Source: Apostichopus japonicus
Taxonomy: Eukaryota; Echinodermata; Holothuroidea; Aspidochirotida; Stichopodidae
Direction of reading: 5' to 3'
DNA length: 64,000 nucleotides
Assembly: GCF_037975245.1 (NCBI RefSeq)
Contig: NC_092564.1
Coordinates: forward strand, 26,828,984 to 26,892,983
Positions 1 through 12,776 of this stretch are shown piece after piece (the stretch's first letter is position 1; each line of letters starts with the position of its first letter). The notes below the pieces were generated by a model. The model had not been told where the DNA came from and ran no database searches. It was given only the letters and a program-made list of their open reading frames with translations. The position numbers were made by a program, and so were the translations under genes.

Positions 1-3000
1 CCCCCTGATCAGTCTCCTGTACCTCAGAGAATACCCATCTGGAGTCAAACATCAATGTCCACTCCAGAGCCGGAGGGAGTGTCATCACCAGTAACAAAAA
101 GACACCATACTAAGAGGAGTGAACAGACTGAGGGTGGATCGATCACCTACCAGCCTTACGGTATCAATCTGCAAGCGAGTATGAAGAACTCACCCAAACA
201 GTCACACACTGGAAGCAGAGAAATCAGTGGAGATGGATCTCCAGCAACTGGCAGAATGGCAAAGGTAAGTCTTGATAGGTTGCATGCTCAAATCATCAAT
301 CAAATGTGTCACTCAATGTACCAAACTGTTCACAAAAGCTTTCATCGTCTTCTGGATAGGTAGTCACAAACCATATGCCTTGATGTTTGTGCAACTATCA
401 TAGGTGCTCAAATTCATGTCTTCACAGGAACTTTTTTGATCGTCATGAACGACAGTTTGTTATCATCCAAATAGCATAAGTAAGCTGTCCAATTAAAAAT
501 GTAACATGAAAATGCCTGGCATTGTGGATTAGTTGAAATATACACTTGTATTTTGGGACACTTATGTACCAAAAGATTCTGTTTGTCAGAAAATAATAGG
601 TTCAAACTTTCAGCCCTGTGGTGGTTCATCTATATCTTTGTAAATATTTAACTAGCATTCTAACTTGTCCGTGGAGTTTGGTTCAGCCATAGCTCATGAA
701 GAGATTAAATAATCCATTGGGAGTATTTTATAATTATATTCATTTTCTTCCTTTTATACAGGTGATGCAGGAAGTTGCCCAACATACCCCAACATCCTCC
801 AACACATTGCAGAACAAAAACAGTACACCAGCCTACAGTAGCCCATCTGCTGCTAAGGACTCTCCAAAAACTGTACCAGCTCATTGTTTAATGAAAGGAA
901 ATAATTCCAGCTTAACAAACAGATCAAACTCGTATTCTTTTGGGATGGAAGGACAGCACATGAGCACCAGTCACCGGGCTTCACAAGAGAGTATCCACAG
1001 TGACATCTATCCTTCATCAGCCCATGACAGGGCTTTAGCATGGAAGAAGGTGCAGGGCCGTACCAGTTCAGCTGATAATGGGCTCAACTTGGAAAAATCT
1101 TCCAACACGGTGGAGCACAAGGCTGTAGTTCACCAATCGGCAGCGGAGGACATTGGCCATGAAGCCGATTCCATTATCAACTTCAGCCTGAAATATTCAG
1201 AGGAAGATTTAAACCCTTCTCAGCAAGGAATGAAACCTTTAAAAGAACCAAAATCGGATTCAAAAGAAAACAAAGGTCAGAAAGAACCCAGTCAGATACC
1301 TCAAGAGTGGTGCAATAATTACAATGAAGCTAACTCTGACGGAAATTCTGCAAACAATAGATTTGAGACAATTTCAACTAATCTTCCAAATGTTCACTGC
1401 ATCAGCTATACAGAAGATGCAGATTTGTTCCATGATGATCAGCCCACAAACTTTGCAAATAAGTATGATCACGAGGAACGCGAGTGCGATAAGGAAGTGG
1501 TCTCTTCCGCATCTAGTAAGGGTCATGATTCTGGAAAGCAATCTAATCAAAGAGTTCATGAGGACGGCATGAAAACATATTATGTTGAAGATACACCTGT
1601 GGTGTTCTCGAGATGTTCCTCATTAAGCTCCTTGGAAGACGATGACAATGCTAAGGAGGATGCGGGGAAGCAAGAATCAGAAACTAAGAATCAAGGCAGC
1701 CACTCTCCTAAAGGTATCCCACCGTCATCTCACACTCCAGATGCAGAGAGTCACACAGAGGAACCAGAATGCCATGTGGAGGATACTCCTCTCATCTTTA
1801 GTAGGTGCAGCTCTGTTTCTTCCTTGAGCAGTGTGGAAGTGCAAGACATTTGTGATGACAAGAGTTCTGTCTGCAGTGATAGTAGGAGGGCAAGTGAAGT
1901 AGTAAGTCCAAGCGACTTACCAGATAGTCCAAGTGAGACAATGCCCCAAAGTCCTAAGAGAACAAGAGCTACAAGACAAGGAGCAAACATGGCCAAACCA
2001 CCTTCTAACCCACCATCTCTGCCTGGAAATGAGGAGAACGTTGTCTCGTACAAGGTAGAAGGGCAAACGGTAGACAACTCTTGTGCGACCAGCCTCAGTG
2101 CTCTTACTATTGATGATGAAACTAAAGTTGCCCCAGTGAAAGTTATTCAAGATGATGAAGAAAGTAAGATTTCACAGGTGGACACAAATAGAACTGTTGA
2201 AGACTCTCAAGAGCGAGAAGACCTGCTCCAGGAGGAGATGACAGAACAAGAAGAAGACATGCTTAATGCTTGCATCAATTCAGCTCTGCCATCAAAGAAG
2301 TTCACCAAACCCAAAAGCAAGAGCAAGTTGAGTCAATTGAGGAAGAATGGGCGTGGTTCATTGCCATCTCTTGTTAATAGAGAACCTGATGGTGCAATGG
2401 ATGGAATTAGTGCTTTTAAGACAGAGGGCACACCAGTCAATTTTTCAACCTCCACGTCTTTGAGTGATTTGACTATCGAAGACATTGAAATTGTTAAAAC
2501 AGACGATGGAAATTTAAGAGTGAAGAATCCCTCCAAGGTTTCTATCGGCAGTAAGAATGAAAATATTGGGAAAGCAACTCTGCCTTCTCGGGATTCCGAA
2601 CAAGACGGACACGATAAAACTGATGATGACAGCTTATTAGAGGCTTGCATCAATTCTGCTATGCCAAAGAGCAAAAGCAGCAAAAGTAAGTCAGGTTTAC
2701 CAAAGAAAAGTAGAGGCATACCCAAGTTGAAAGGTAGCAAAGCCTCTAGTGCATCCAGAAAGAGAATTCCGGTCTCTGAGCTACGTTACAAGAGCCCATC
2801 ACCTATCCCAGAAATGACTCATGAGACTCGATCATCCTGTGAGAGCCAAGAGTGTGAAGAGAAGTGGCCAGGAACAGTTTCACCTGCTCCTGATACAGTA
2901 CAAACCTTCTGTGTCGAAGGAACTCCGGGCATGTCAAAGGCATCGTCTTGGGGTGACCTGACAGAATCTCTTGTACAGGAAGACATCATCAATGGAAATG

Positions 3001-6000
3001 CTCCGCAGGCTAACGAAGAAAGGCGAAGCTCCTTTGCGGGAGCAGGCATCAAGAAACCTCTTCCTAATCGAAGTGGACTGGTTGGACCCACTTCAAAGTT
3101 GAGTGCTGGGAGTACTCCTCTGGACTCTCCTAAGTTTTATGGTGTAGAGGGAACACCACTGACATTCTCCAGGAACGACTCCTTAAGCTCTCTGAGTTGT
3201 GATGAAGATGCTGATCTAGGACTGGCAAAAGCAGATATGAAGAGTTCCCCCTCCTGTCGAAAACAAGGAGATGGAGCTACCTCACAAGATATGGCAGGAA
3301 TGTCCAATGTTCCTTCTTCAGTGCCCTCTCAACATCAGAGCTTCTATGACACTCCGATGGACTCCCCAAAAGTATTCATGGTTGAAGGTACTCCTTTGTC
3401 CTCCTCACGGAAGGAATCATTGAGTTCAATCAGCTGCGACGAGATGGACGGGGAAGATGATAACGATCAAAGAGAATCCTTTAAGAGTGCAAAGGAGCGT
3501 TTAGCTGAAAAAACAAAAGGATCATCTCCAACTTCCCACAGCAAAAGAGAACCTGGAGCTCTTGGTAGGGAATTTTTGCAGCGTCAGTTAAACTCAGATG
3601 ACCCATTTGAAAACTTTCAGGATGGTAAAGAAGATGACGATTTAGTTGATGGTGAAGAAGAAACCAAAGAAGCTCAAACTGCCGACGAAGAGCTGGATCA
3701 AGAACCCTCGCAGAAACCACCAAATGCTCGAGATAAAATTAGACCTTTTGCTGTTGAGGATACACCGGTCTGTTTCTCCAGAAACAGCTCTTTGAGTTCT
3801 TTGAGTATTGACTCAGATGAAGAGAATAACGAGCAGGCGCTCTTGGAGCAATGCATATCCTCTGGCATGCCAGCAGGCAAAGAAAAGACATTTCACATTG
3901 AAAGTGGGAGTAAAGAAAAAAAGGATAAAAGTGAGCGGAAGGCTTTGAACAGAACTTGGGATGAAGATGAATTAGAAGCAGCATACAAAGAAATGGAAGC
4001 TGAAGAGGAGGAGCCGGTCCACAAAGGGCCTCGGATATCCAAACCGGGGGAGTCATCTCAAAAGGTGAATGAGGGTCCAAAGTCAATTCGAGGGGGTAAA
4101 AAGACATATAGAAGCCCAATTACAGGGCAAACAAGGACAGTGACACCAGTTAAGAATGCTTCAAGGGGCAGAGGAGGAGGCATTGTTAAACCAGGATCAC
4201 CTGTTGGTAGAGGAACATCTCCCAAAGCAGGTCCAGGTACAAAAAAGATCATCCCAGCCGGAAGGGGAACTTCTCCTGGTAAGACAACTGGGGCTGGGAG
4301 AGGGGCTGCAAGGACCATAACGCCACCAAGGACCATAACGCCACCAAGGACCATAACGCCACCAAGGACGACGACAACTCAGCGTTCAGCGACCCCAAAT
4401 AGAACAAATTCTCCTGGTGGAGCAACAAGGTTAGGGACAAAACGTGGCAGCATCTCTAGTGTTAGTGACACTTCCAGTAACAATGGAACAGGGAAAACTA
4501 TCCCGGCTGGAAGAAGTATTTCTCCAGCCGGTAGGGGTAGACCAACGAATGTTAAAACCACACCTGCCAGAAACTTTGGTGCCTCTGCAGCGAATAAAGG
4601 GAGGGGTAGTACTCAAGGATGGAATTCCTCAACAACAGCAGATAAATCACTCTATGGTTCTGGAAGAGGGAAAAAGGCACCTGGAAGTGCAACCTCTGCA
4701 TCTGCCCCTGGATCTCGCACCCAGTCTCCCGCTTCTGGACGGTCACAAATTCCAACTGGAAGAAAATCATCAACCACCTCATCACCAAGTCCAGCGTCCA
4801 AAACCCAACTACCAGCAAGAAGGGGTTCTCCTAGCCCTAAGCAATCACCAGGTATAACAAAGAAACCTTTGTCAATTGCCAGAGGACCCTCACCCAGTGC
4901 TGCCTCTGTAGGTGCTAAAGGTCCCTCCGGCATTCAGAGAAAAGGAATCCCTACTCTGAGAAGTCGGTCAGCTTCTCCTGGTGCTAGATCTACAAACTTG
5001 TCAGTTGCAAAGCCTAATGTCAGTGCACCAGCATCAGATAAAACATCAGAGAGTGGATCCCAAGGTGAGGAAAGCCCACCACAAAGCCCTGGGAAAGAAG
5101 AGGAATCTGACCCTCCAAAACTATTCAAACAATCAACATTTACAAAGGACCAACCATCTCTTCCTGACCAAACACCAGAGATGAGTCCAGGGCAGAGGCA
5201 GGCTTCTGAACAGGTAACCACACCTACAGCATCAGAGAATTTAGAGGATATACTTTCAGAAGCTGGTAGTGATATCACCTCGCATTCATCAGGCAGTGTG
5301 TCAGTATCCAACGGAGGATGGAGACGAACCAAATATGGCTTGACCAACGGGACAGCCTCTTCCTCATCCACAGGTAATAAAAGTGGCCTTATGAAACCAC
5401 AAAACTCACCTAGTATCCAGGGAGGCCGAAAGGTTGCAGTAGGAAATAAAAGTACAACTTCCAAGGTTACTCCAAGAACTTCATCTGTCCCCAGTAAAAC
5501 ACCACCATCAAAGAGAATTGCATCACCATCGCCGAAACCTCAAGGCAGGAATAACTCAACACCACCAAAACTTAGTCAAAAAGCTACAGGTTTGAAGCCT
5601 GGTAACACAAACAATAGTAGGAGTGTTTCACCCAACAGAGGGGGTCCAGTAAAGAAAACCACTCCTCCATCTGTGAAGCAGAATCCACCCAAAGTTGGTC
5701 CAACGACTGGTAGGGTGGACGGAGACAAGGTTGTTCCTAACGGATCGGTGAAAAGTAAAATGAACAGCAGCCTGTCAAGTCCACCACAAACAAAAGGAAG
5801 TAACGACAAGGAGCGGAAAAGTGACATTTGCCGGGAAATGGGGATCCCGGTCCAGAATAAGAAGGGAAAGGTGACATCCCCTTCTAATGATGGAATTAGA
5901 TCTGCCGGTATTTGGGTTAAGAACGAAGATGATGGGAGTTCGCAGGCCAGTGATAAGGCTAGCGACATTTCGAGGCAAAGCAGTGTCCTGAGCGTTCAGA

Positions 6001-7109
6001 GCTCGACATCTCTGGTTGGCAAGGGAACGAACGTCTCAACAAAAAACTTGCCAAATGTGGACATTTTAATGTCCAGCATCAGCAGCATCAGCAATCAAAA
6101 AGACACAGATTCTCCGAAAGAAAGCAGAGTCTCTCGTAGTAGCTTGATCGCTGCATCTGACAAAGAAGGATTGAATTCTACGGAAGACGAGAAGACAAAA
6201 TCAGAGTCCTCTCAGGGCGAAAAGGAGGAGAAAAAGAAGAAACGTTTTTCTTTTCTGAAGTTGAAGGTCGGCAAGAAGAAAAAGGACTCCACAGAGGAGA
6301 AGGTGAAAGAACCCAAAGAAAAGGGGAAGAAGAAATTGTTTAAAAAATCCAAAGACAAGGGGAAGCGGACCGAGGACAGCGAAACTCAAACCGACAATGA
6401 AGAGAACATTTGTGCAGATACGGACCTATCGGAGAGCGAGCAGCCGTCCCGAGCCAGCTTTCAGAGCCCCGATTTAAACTTTGATCGGAGGCTGGACGAC
6501 TTGGAAGGCTGGAACAGCGACAACGATATCACCAACGAGCTCATGCCGGATGAATTTGTCGAATGGGATAGCGAAAATGATATTTCCAAGGAGGAACTGC
6601 CCGTTTTCTCGGAGACTGCATCAGAGGCCGACCCCCAGAGCCTAGAGTACAGGGTGAACACGTCAAGTCCACAGCACAAGGCTAAACTCAATGGAATGTG
6701 TCAGTCGGGCTCACCGACGTCCAAACTCGCCGACTATTTCTCAGAGGAGTCTTTAAGGAATCATGTGAAAGCAGAGAGTCATCTGATCGTGAAAGGTTTG
6801 CGGAGCCTGAGCCTCTCGGAGGCAAATACAGATCTGCAAGGCGATTCCTCTCCTCCTCGACCGCAGAGACTCCGTCTGCCCAAGAAGCCATTCGGGATGA
6901 ACCGCAGCGAAACATCTCCTACTTCCTCGGCCATCCCAGTGCTGGTCTCGCCATTCAACTACAGTCCTAAAACCCTGAAGCTCAATGCTGAGAATCTGCA
7001 GAATTCAGTGGGTGAGTTGAAAGACAGCAGAGAGGAGGCAGCGGAGGGTAGAGGTAAAGGGGAAGGGTTGACCAGTCCCGCAAGTCTAGCTAGAATGACC
7101 ACTGTTTAA
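1..7109 (+). CDS. APC: Adenomatous polyposis coli (APC) protein, C-terminal part, 5' partial
   Basis: Scaffold of the Wnt destruction complex that binds beta-catenin, axin, microtubules and EB1. Two coding segments are visible: 1-264 (open from the window edge, phase 0, donor gtaagt) and 762-7109 (acceptor tttatacag, stop TAA at 7107). The join adds 88 and 2115 residues. The armadillo repeats and N-terminal oligomerisation region lie left of the window. Identity rests on 20-aa repeats of the form VEDTPxxFSRxSSLSSL, a 15-aa repeat (NFSLKYSEEDLN), SAMP-type motifs (SALP, SAMP, SGMP), a long Ser/Pro/Arg/Lys-rich basic region, a SAIP EB1 motif and a C-terminal TTV PDZ ligand. A single huge terminal exon is also typical of animal APC. 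The reading frame opens before the splice site at 696, so the ATG there is not a real start. I see no frameshift or internal stop. Confidence 0.96.
265..761 (+). other. APC intron before the terminal exon
   Basis: A 497-base intron with donor gtaagt at 265 and acceptor tttatacag ending at 761. It is AT-rich and I see no other feature in it. The open frame from the upstream exon runs into the intron and stops at 361-363, so intron retention would truncate APC. Confidence 0.85.
1179..3890 (+). other. APC: APC beta-catenin and axin binding repeat block
   Basis: A 15-aa repeat (NFSLKYSEEDLN) lies at about 1179-1230, and a weak second one (PTNFANKYDHEE) at 1443-1478. Eight 20-aa repeats follow, at about 1573, 1765, 2042, 2410, 2899, 3133, 3370 and 3741. 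Those at 1573, 1765, 3133 and 3741 keep the full core VE(D/G)TPxxFSRxSSLSSL; the one at 3370 has SSSR in place of FSR. Those at 2042, 2410 and 2899 have lost the FSR part. Three axin-binding SAMP-type motifs are set among them: CINSALP near 2265, CINSAMP near 2640 and CISSGMP near 3848. In the known family the SSLSS serines are CK1/GSK3 sites that strengthen beta-catenin binding. The order, 20-aa repeats with SAMP motifs between them, follows vertebrate APC. Confidence 0.92.
4080..5560 (+). other. APC: APC basic, microtubule-binding region
   Basis: About 490 residues rich in Ser, Pro, Gly, Arg and Lys with almost no acidic residues in the first half, matching the APC basic domain that binds microtubules. 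It contains many SPxR and GRGTSP stretches, a TITPPR hexapeptide repeated three times (18-bp units, about 4311-4370) and an internal SQIP motif followed by TGRK at about 4741-4765. The repeats are rich in SP/TP sites, which are typical proline-directed kinase targets. Confidence 0.85.
6927..7109 (+). other. APC: APC C-terminal EB1-binding SxIP and PDZ ligand
   Basis: SAIP is encoded at 6927-6938 and followed by VSPFNYSPK. In vertebrate APC a similar PFNYNP stretch sits next to the EB1-binding SxIP motif. The protein ends in MTTV, which fits the class I PDZ ligand S/T-x-V. Both signals are absent from the short fly APC proteins, so their presence here supports an ancestral, vertebrate-like C-terminus. 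Confidence 0.85.
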
Positions 7110-8566
7110 AGAGACAACACGGCACTTTTAGCATGGAAGGTTAGCTTCTTCAAATATTTTCATTTAAACAAGATTTACCTTAATATTCAGTGGTGCTGTC
7201 TGTCTTTCCTTGTGTGAACATTTCGTAAAGCTCGCTACAAATAAGTACAACAGTTTAATTTAATATTCAAAAATGATATCAATGAATGTTACATGTAACA
7301 GTAGTAGCTCAAGTGATAAAACTTTGTGAATTTTTGTGTTTTGATGTGAAAAACAATATCATAATTATATACCCTTGTTTAATGTATATTTGAGATAGAT
7401 TGACATTAATATCAGAAACGTGTGACCTTGGGACTATATTTACAGTAAACCCCAAGACGAAAAAAATGTAACATTAGAATGTCAGTTTCATAACGAATGG
7501 AGAAATAAGCCTATTTTGAACTGACATGTGGCAATGATTAGTCTGTTGATGTGTAAATGTTTTAACTTCTTGCCAATAGCTACATAGAATCCTTGATATG
7601 ATAGGCTTAGCTCAAGAAAAAAAACTTGAAAGAGCAAATCCTTTTTCCATTTGAGAACAGCTTCCTCACGAAAAAATATTCGCTTGTATGGGTCTGGTTT
7701 CTCATGCCAGGGTATTTTTGTTTTGTACAGACAAAGGAGAGATAGTGAGGTTGCCACCATCAGTGGCTTCACCACATTGGCTCCCTGGGTAGGATGGGTA
7801 TGGGAGAACTTAATACATTTATACATAGGTCAGTCACTCTATCTGCTGACCATTGATCTGTTGTTGTACTGTAGATGTAAACATTAGTAATTCATGTCAG
7901 TATATTATGATACACCTCAATTGGACACTTGAAAAAGCATAACAGGTGTAAAATACCGGTTGTAGTTATCTTGGTTCAACATAAGAATCAAGTAAAACAT
8001 ATGTATGTGCTTAATGAATATTTAACCAGTGGAAAGTGGTGGTAGGGGGAGGAGAGAGGAGGGAGGGACAAGGAGGGGAGGAGGGAGGGGAGGAGCAAGT
8101 TAGTTAATAGTTACCTTAATTTGTTGAAATAGCAATGAGCACTTGATAAAGACTGGTGGGTGTTAATATGGACTTAATATAAATTGGTGCTTGTACATAC
8201 TCGATAAAAACACTTGATATAAACATTGTCTAGCTTTTTAAAACATACTTCAAGCACCCTCTCATGATGGACCAGTTATTTATGCTCTTTCTTGTGCTAG
8301 TGGATTCCCACCTCACAAATGCCACCTTGATACCAGTAAATCTTACATAAGCTCAGGGGGACCATTGTCTGGAGTCTACCATTGTATTTCCCTTCAAGAC
8401 AGTGTAATCTATTGAATAGCACAGCCATGTCTGTGATTGAGTTTGCCAAACTAAGCAAAACATCACCAAAATTAGGGTGACAAGGACAAAATTATCCTTT
8501 ACATAGATTGTACCCATCAGTTTGCAGTCAGAGTAACCCTAACTGTTCAAATACATATTTAGTACT

Positions 8567-8602
8567 TTGAAGAAGATCCTGCTAGGATCGAAACGTCAGG
8601 CC
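8567..8602 (+). repeat. Half copy of a dispersed GAAACGTC-type repeat
   Basis: This 36-base stretch contains GATCCTGCTAGGATCGAAAC, which matches one arm of the inverted repeat at 54539-54625 almost exactly. It lies in the presumed APC 3' UTR. The family identity is not known to me. Confidence 0.7.
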
Positions 8603-11600
8603 AACTAACTTTTACACATTAGTACTTTGTTGGCGGTTGCTGCACAAATATTAGTTCGAGGAACTGTTATGATTTGTACCTGTCATAACTGTGGGTAATT
8701 TATAACTTTCTTGACTACAAGGCTATTTAAAATTTGTTCCTTTGATGGTCCACCTAAATCATTACTGTTCTCTATAGCAGTTAAGGAGAGATTTCCCCTC
8801 CCTCATTAGTTCTTGGCTGAAGATAACCCAATAGTTGATTTTGTACTGCCAGGTACTTTACTCCTCTCCTATACCCCCCCCCCTCCCCCCACTTCCCTCC
8901 CTCTCTCTCAACCCTTCCATGACCAACCATCCATGATGATCAAACAAGTAACATTGTTCATTTTTGGGTTCTGTTTCAGGTTCAAGTGGTGAGGGTGGTA
9001 AGCCAAGCCAGGATTGTTGCTGACAGGCAGGTTGTTGTTTCAAAGAGCGAAAGCTCTCTTAAAACGAAAACAGTCAATGTTTTTGTTGCCCTGTATCTTT
9101 CAGTAGTTGTTGCTGTTCAATCGTTCACTCACTAAAATCTTTTGCTTCTAATGTTTTATGGGTTGGCCCGACTAAGTGGCTGGGCCTTGCTGTACTTTTA
9201 TTTGCTGATTTCATTTCTCGTTGCACTTTTTCAGTTTCAGTGCTTTCATATTTTGTCGTCTGCATGAATGCAAAACTCTAACAACCTCGTCGTCAGTTGG
9301 GAAAGTTTGATAGTTCAAAATCAATGGTTTAAACACAGAAAAGAGAACACAGAATCTTTATGAAATGTTGGATCTAACTAGTTTAGTTTTCTTCTCATGG
9401 GCGTGTATAATTGATACACACATTGGGATGGGGGTAGCATACTGCATTTTATTTGGTATACTATGCGGTCAAACAAAAAACTGGTAGATGTCTCAGATCA
9501 ATTTATGGACAACACCTGCAATTTCCAACTCTTTCACAGACCAACTGGTTTCACAGAATGGCTTGTCTATGCTAGGAAACCCTGTACAAGACACTTAATT
9601 TATACCATGGAGTCATTGGTACTGGGAGAAACAACTTCCATTTTACTTATTATGTAAGGTGACACAGGGCTGGCAAAGTCATGGGGGTTGGATAGGCTGC
9701 CAAAACTATCATTTTCATATGTAAAGGTTTATGAAGTGCAAAATACACGAGACAAGATTGTTCAAATTCCCGAAGACAGATAACATTGTGAAAGATTTCA
9801 TAATGGGGGTCCATATGTAGGGGTTTTTTTGGGGGTGGATTAGAATTGTTTTGGTTAATGTAGTTGGTAATATGTTGTTGGTATTGGTGTAAATAGTCTG
9901 TTGCCAATGAAACTAGTTGGTCTGTGCTCCCATGAATTGGTTTAGTGCAGCAGTAATATCCTGTCATTTTGCTGTTGTATGTATGGCCAACTCATCACAT
10001 GCTTTCCTTTGTTCCAGTGACTTTGGTTATTGCTGTTCGTGTGGACTTTTCGTTCATTTGCAAGAAATATTTTGTATTAACATAGTTACTGCTTTATAAT
10101 TAAGATAGTTACTTGGAGCAACCAAGAACACTAGCGGTGCAAGGAGAAATGTAATTTGCAGCAACCGAATCTATGATAAGTTTTAAGAACATAACACAGA
10201 TGTCTGGTATTCATACTTGAATATTTATATTCAAACGTGCATTCTCATTGGCTAGATATTTTGATCCGGTTTAAACTTTAGAACAGATTGAAAGAAGAAA
10301 AATAAAAAAGGTTCAACCTCTCAATTTGTCTGTCTAAACTGGTCTTGCTGTCGATGAACTCAAAATTCTTAAAGATTGCCAGGTGGTTTTAGATTCAGTC
10401 AGATTTAACCTTTTCAAACTCAAGTAATTTGAAAGTATAGTGACCATGCTTTTTTAAGAATTTTCACTGAAGTTTTGTGAATGGTCAAAGAAAACAAAAA
10501 GAAAACAAATGAATTTAAAATGATGTGAATGAAAAGGTGCTAGAATTAATATAATTTGTAATTTTTTATTTTATAGTTTCGTGCGAATGGTGCAAGCAGT
10601 TTAATGGTTTTCTCACAATGTCGTTAACTTGTCAGCTGCATGAGTCACTTTCTATTCCAATGATACAATATAATGTCTTCACACAACTCTATTATCAATT
10701 GATGGTAATGTAAAGGGGTCAAAGGTCAAATTATCCTACAGTTGCCTGCCTTGAAGTAAACAATGGTAATCGTATTCATAAATATTATTACAATTATAAA
10801 AGTTAAAGAAACATAATAATAACTATAGTGTGCCCAATGGGGAAGGTAAGAGGCAGGGGGGGGGGGTGTGAGGGGGCTTGATATGGTGAAAGGACAAGAA
10901 AGCAAACAAAGTTGAATAGTGGAAAAGTTTTTATTTCTTACCACTAGCCAATGAGTTACTTGCATCTGTGTATCATTTCCAGAAAGGGTGATGGGACTAG
11001 GGGTCTGCGAGAAGGGTCACCCGAGGGGATTACAGAAAGGGGTTGTGCAACTGTGTTCTAGTTTATTCATCATGTGTCAATGTATTCTCTTGATGTCTTT
11101 CAATTTCTCTAACAAGTGTTCAAATTTGGTGATATGTTGTTTTCTACTAGCCACTTGGAAAAGGGAGAGAGTAGAAAGGGTGTTGTAAGGGTGGAGTGGG
11201 AATCAAGTTGATGAACAGGTTATGTTTGGAGTGAAAAAAGTTTGTATGTTTTTTTTGTTTTTTTTATTGTTGAAGTTTGAAGAGTTACATTGCTATTTAA
11301 TCTGTTCATAGAAGTTGATCAATGATTTATTGTAGGACGTTGGAGAATCGGGGAGGGAGGGGAGAGGGTGTTGATGGTGAGGGGAAGAGGACAGCATATG
11401 AGGTTGCAGCGGAATGGCCTGGCAGTGTTCACTGTCAGATATTTTTCAATTCAATCAAACAAATTTCATTTCTGTCAAAGTTGGCAACAGCAACATTGAA
11501 AGTGAAAATTAGAAAATATTTTCGATTTGTTTAAAATTTTGATGAGGAGTTGCCAATATGATTAAGGAAGATAGATGCCAATATTTTGACTTGACAAAGA

Positions 11601-12564
11601 AGCTTTTGTATCAGTTAAAAAGGAGAAAATATAATTTCTCTCTGCTTATGACTTTTTTGTTAAGCCTCCTGATTTGCTACTAAACAGAAGCGAATTGTAG
11701 ATAGAGAGTGAAAAATAAATACAGATATTTCATGATATATTAAAATATGTTGTACTGCTAACTCATTGTAGGATTTAGTAAACCTAGTAGCTTTAAGCAA
11801 AATTATTTTTTAGATATCTTTGAAAAGATTTTTTCTGGGAAATACAGTCTAGAGATATTTACTGCCATAGCTATTTTTTAACTTAAATATTGTGTGAATT
11901 GATTTGATGGAAATTGTAGTTGGGAGCAGTAGGGGATTGTAGAGATGGTGGGGAGAGGTTGGGGGGTGGGAGGAAGGTGTATACATGACATTTGCATACT
12001 TAGGTTTAAAATGTGTTTTAACACTACAATTCAAGGTGAAGGAAAGACACTTTGCTGTCAATTCACTTAAATAGGGTTACAGATATACTCTGTGCAAAGA
12101 AAAAAATATCAGCTGTCATAAAAGCTTGTTTTTGTATTGTACATAGGTTATTACGTGCAAAGCATTGTATTCCTTAAGCATGAGGTAATCGCACTCTTCG
12201 CATGTGTTTCTACTAGCCAGTGATTTAGTCTAGATTATGGTCACAAATCTATGAGAGTTATGATATTTTCTCACACATTTATGAATTATGTTGTAAATAT
12301 ATATTTGTAAATATGACAACCAAAAAAAAGGAAGTTTACCAAGAAACTGCAAAAAAAAAAAAAGAAGGAAAAAATCCTGTTATTTACAGCAAAAGAGAAG
12401 AGGTATCTGTTTTGTATTCTTGTTTGGTCATATTTATAGTACTATATTTCGTTCACTACTGTCAGTTGTATTTTTTTTGTTTTCTTTTCGAAGAAGTATT
12501 CATTGTGCGGAGAAATACTGCATTCAGTCGTAAAGACGATGTGTATTAATACATAGAAATACAA

Positions 12565-12570
12565 AATAAA
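12565..12570 (+). terminator. Candidate distal APC poly(A) signal
   Basis: AATAAA about 100 bases before the minus-strand signal of the facing gene. It is the last plus-strand AATAAA before that gene and so a plausible distal end of APC. Confidence 0.4.
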
Positions 12571-12667
12571 AAGAAGAATACAGAGACAACTTTGACAAAA
12601 TTATATATTTACCATTGTGTTTATCTTCTTTGTTTTCCTTTTTGTTTCTCGCTATAATTGCTATGAT

Positions 12668-12673
12668 TTTATT
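12668..12673 (-). terminator. Candidate poly(A) signal of the coiled-coil gene
   Basis: AATAAA on the minus strand, about 105 bases after the proposed stop codon at 12777. With the plus-strand signal at 12565 this places the two genes tail to tail with very little space between them. Confidence 0.5.
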
Positions 12674-12776
12674 ATCCTGTTGAATATTCATGATTGCACA
12701 TTAGTCAATAATAATGTCTTGATTTTCAAATGATGATATGCACCCAGCATCGTCCTGATCCTGAAATTCTGACGGT

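Larger units (their letters stand above)
7110..12600 (+). other. APC 3' UTR and downstream region, no coding exon seen
   Basis: AT-rich, with no convincing open frame. Canonical AATAAA signals occur at 10301, 11714 and 12565; the last lies just before the end of the convergent gene. The stretch 8040-8098 is a run of GGA/GGGA that could form a G-quadruplex. 8567-8602 is a half copy of a dispersed repeat that is also seen near 54.5 kb. If 12565 is used, the 3' UTR would be about 5.5 kb. That length is inference. Confidence 0.55.
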
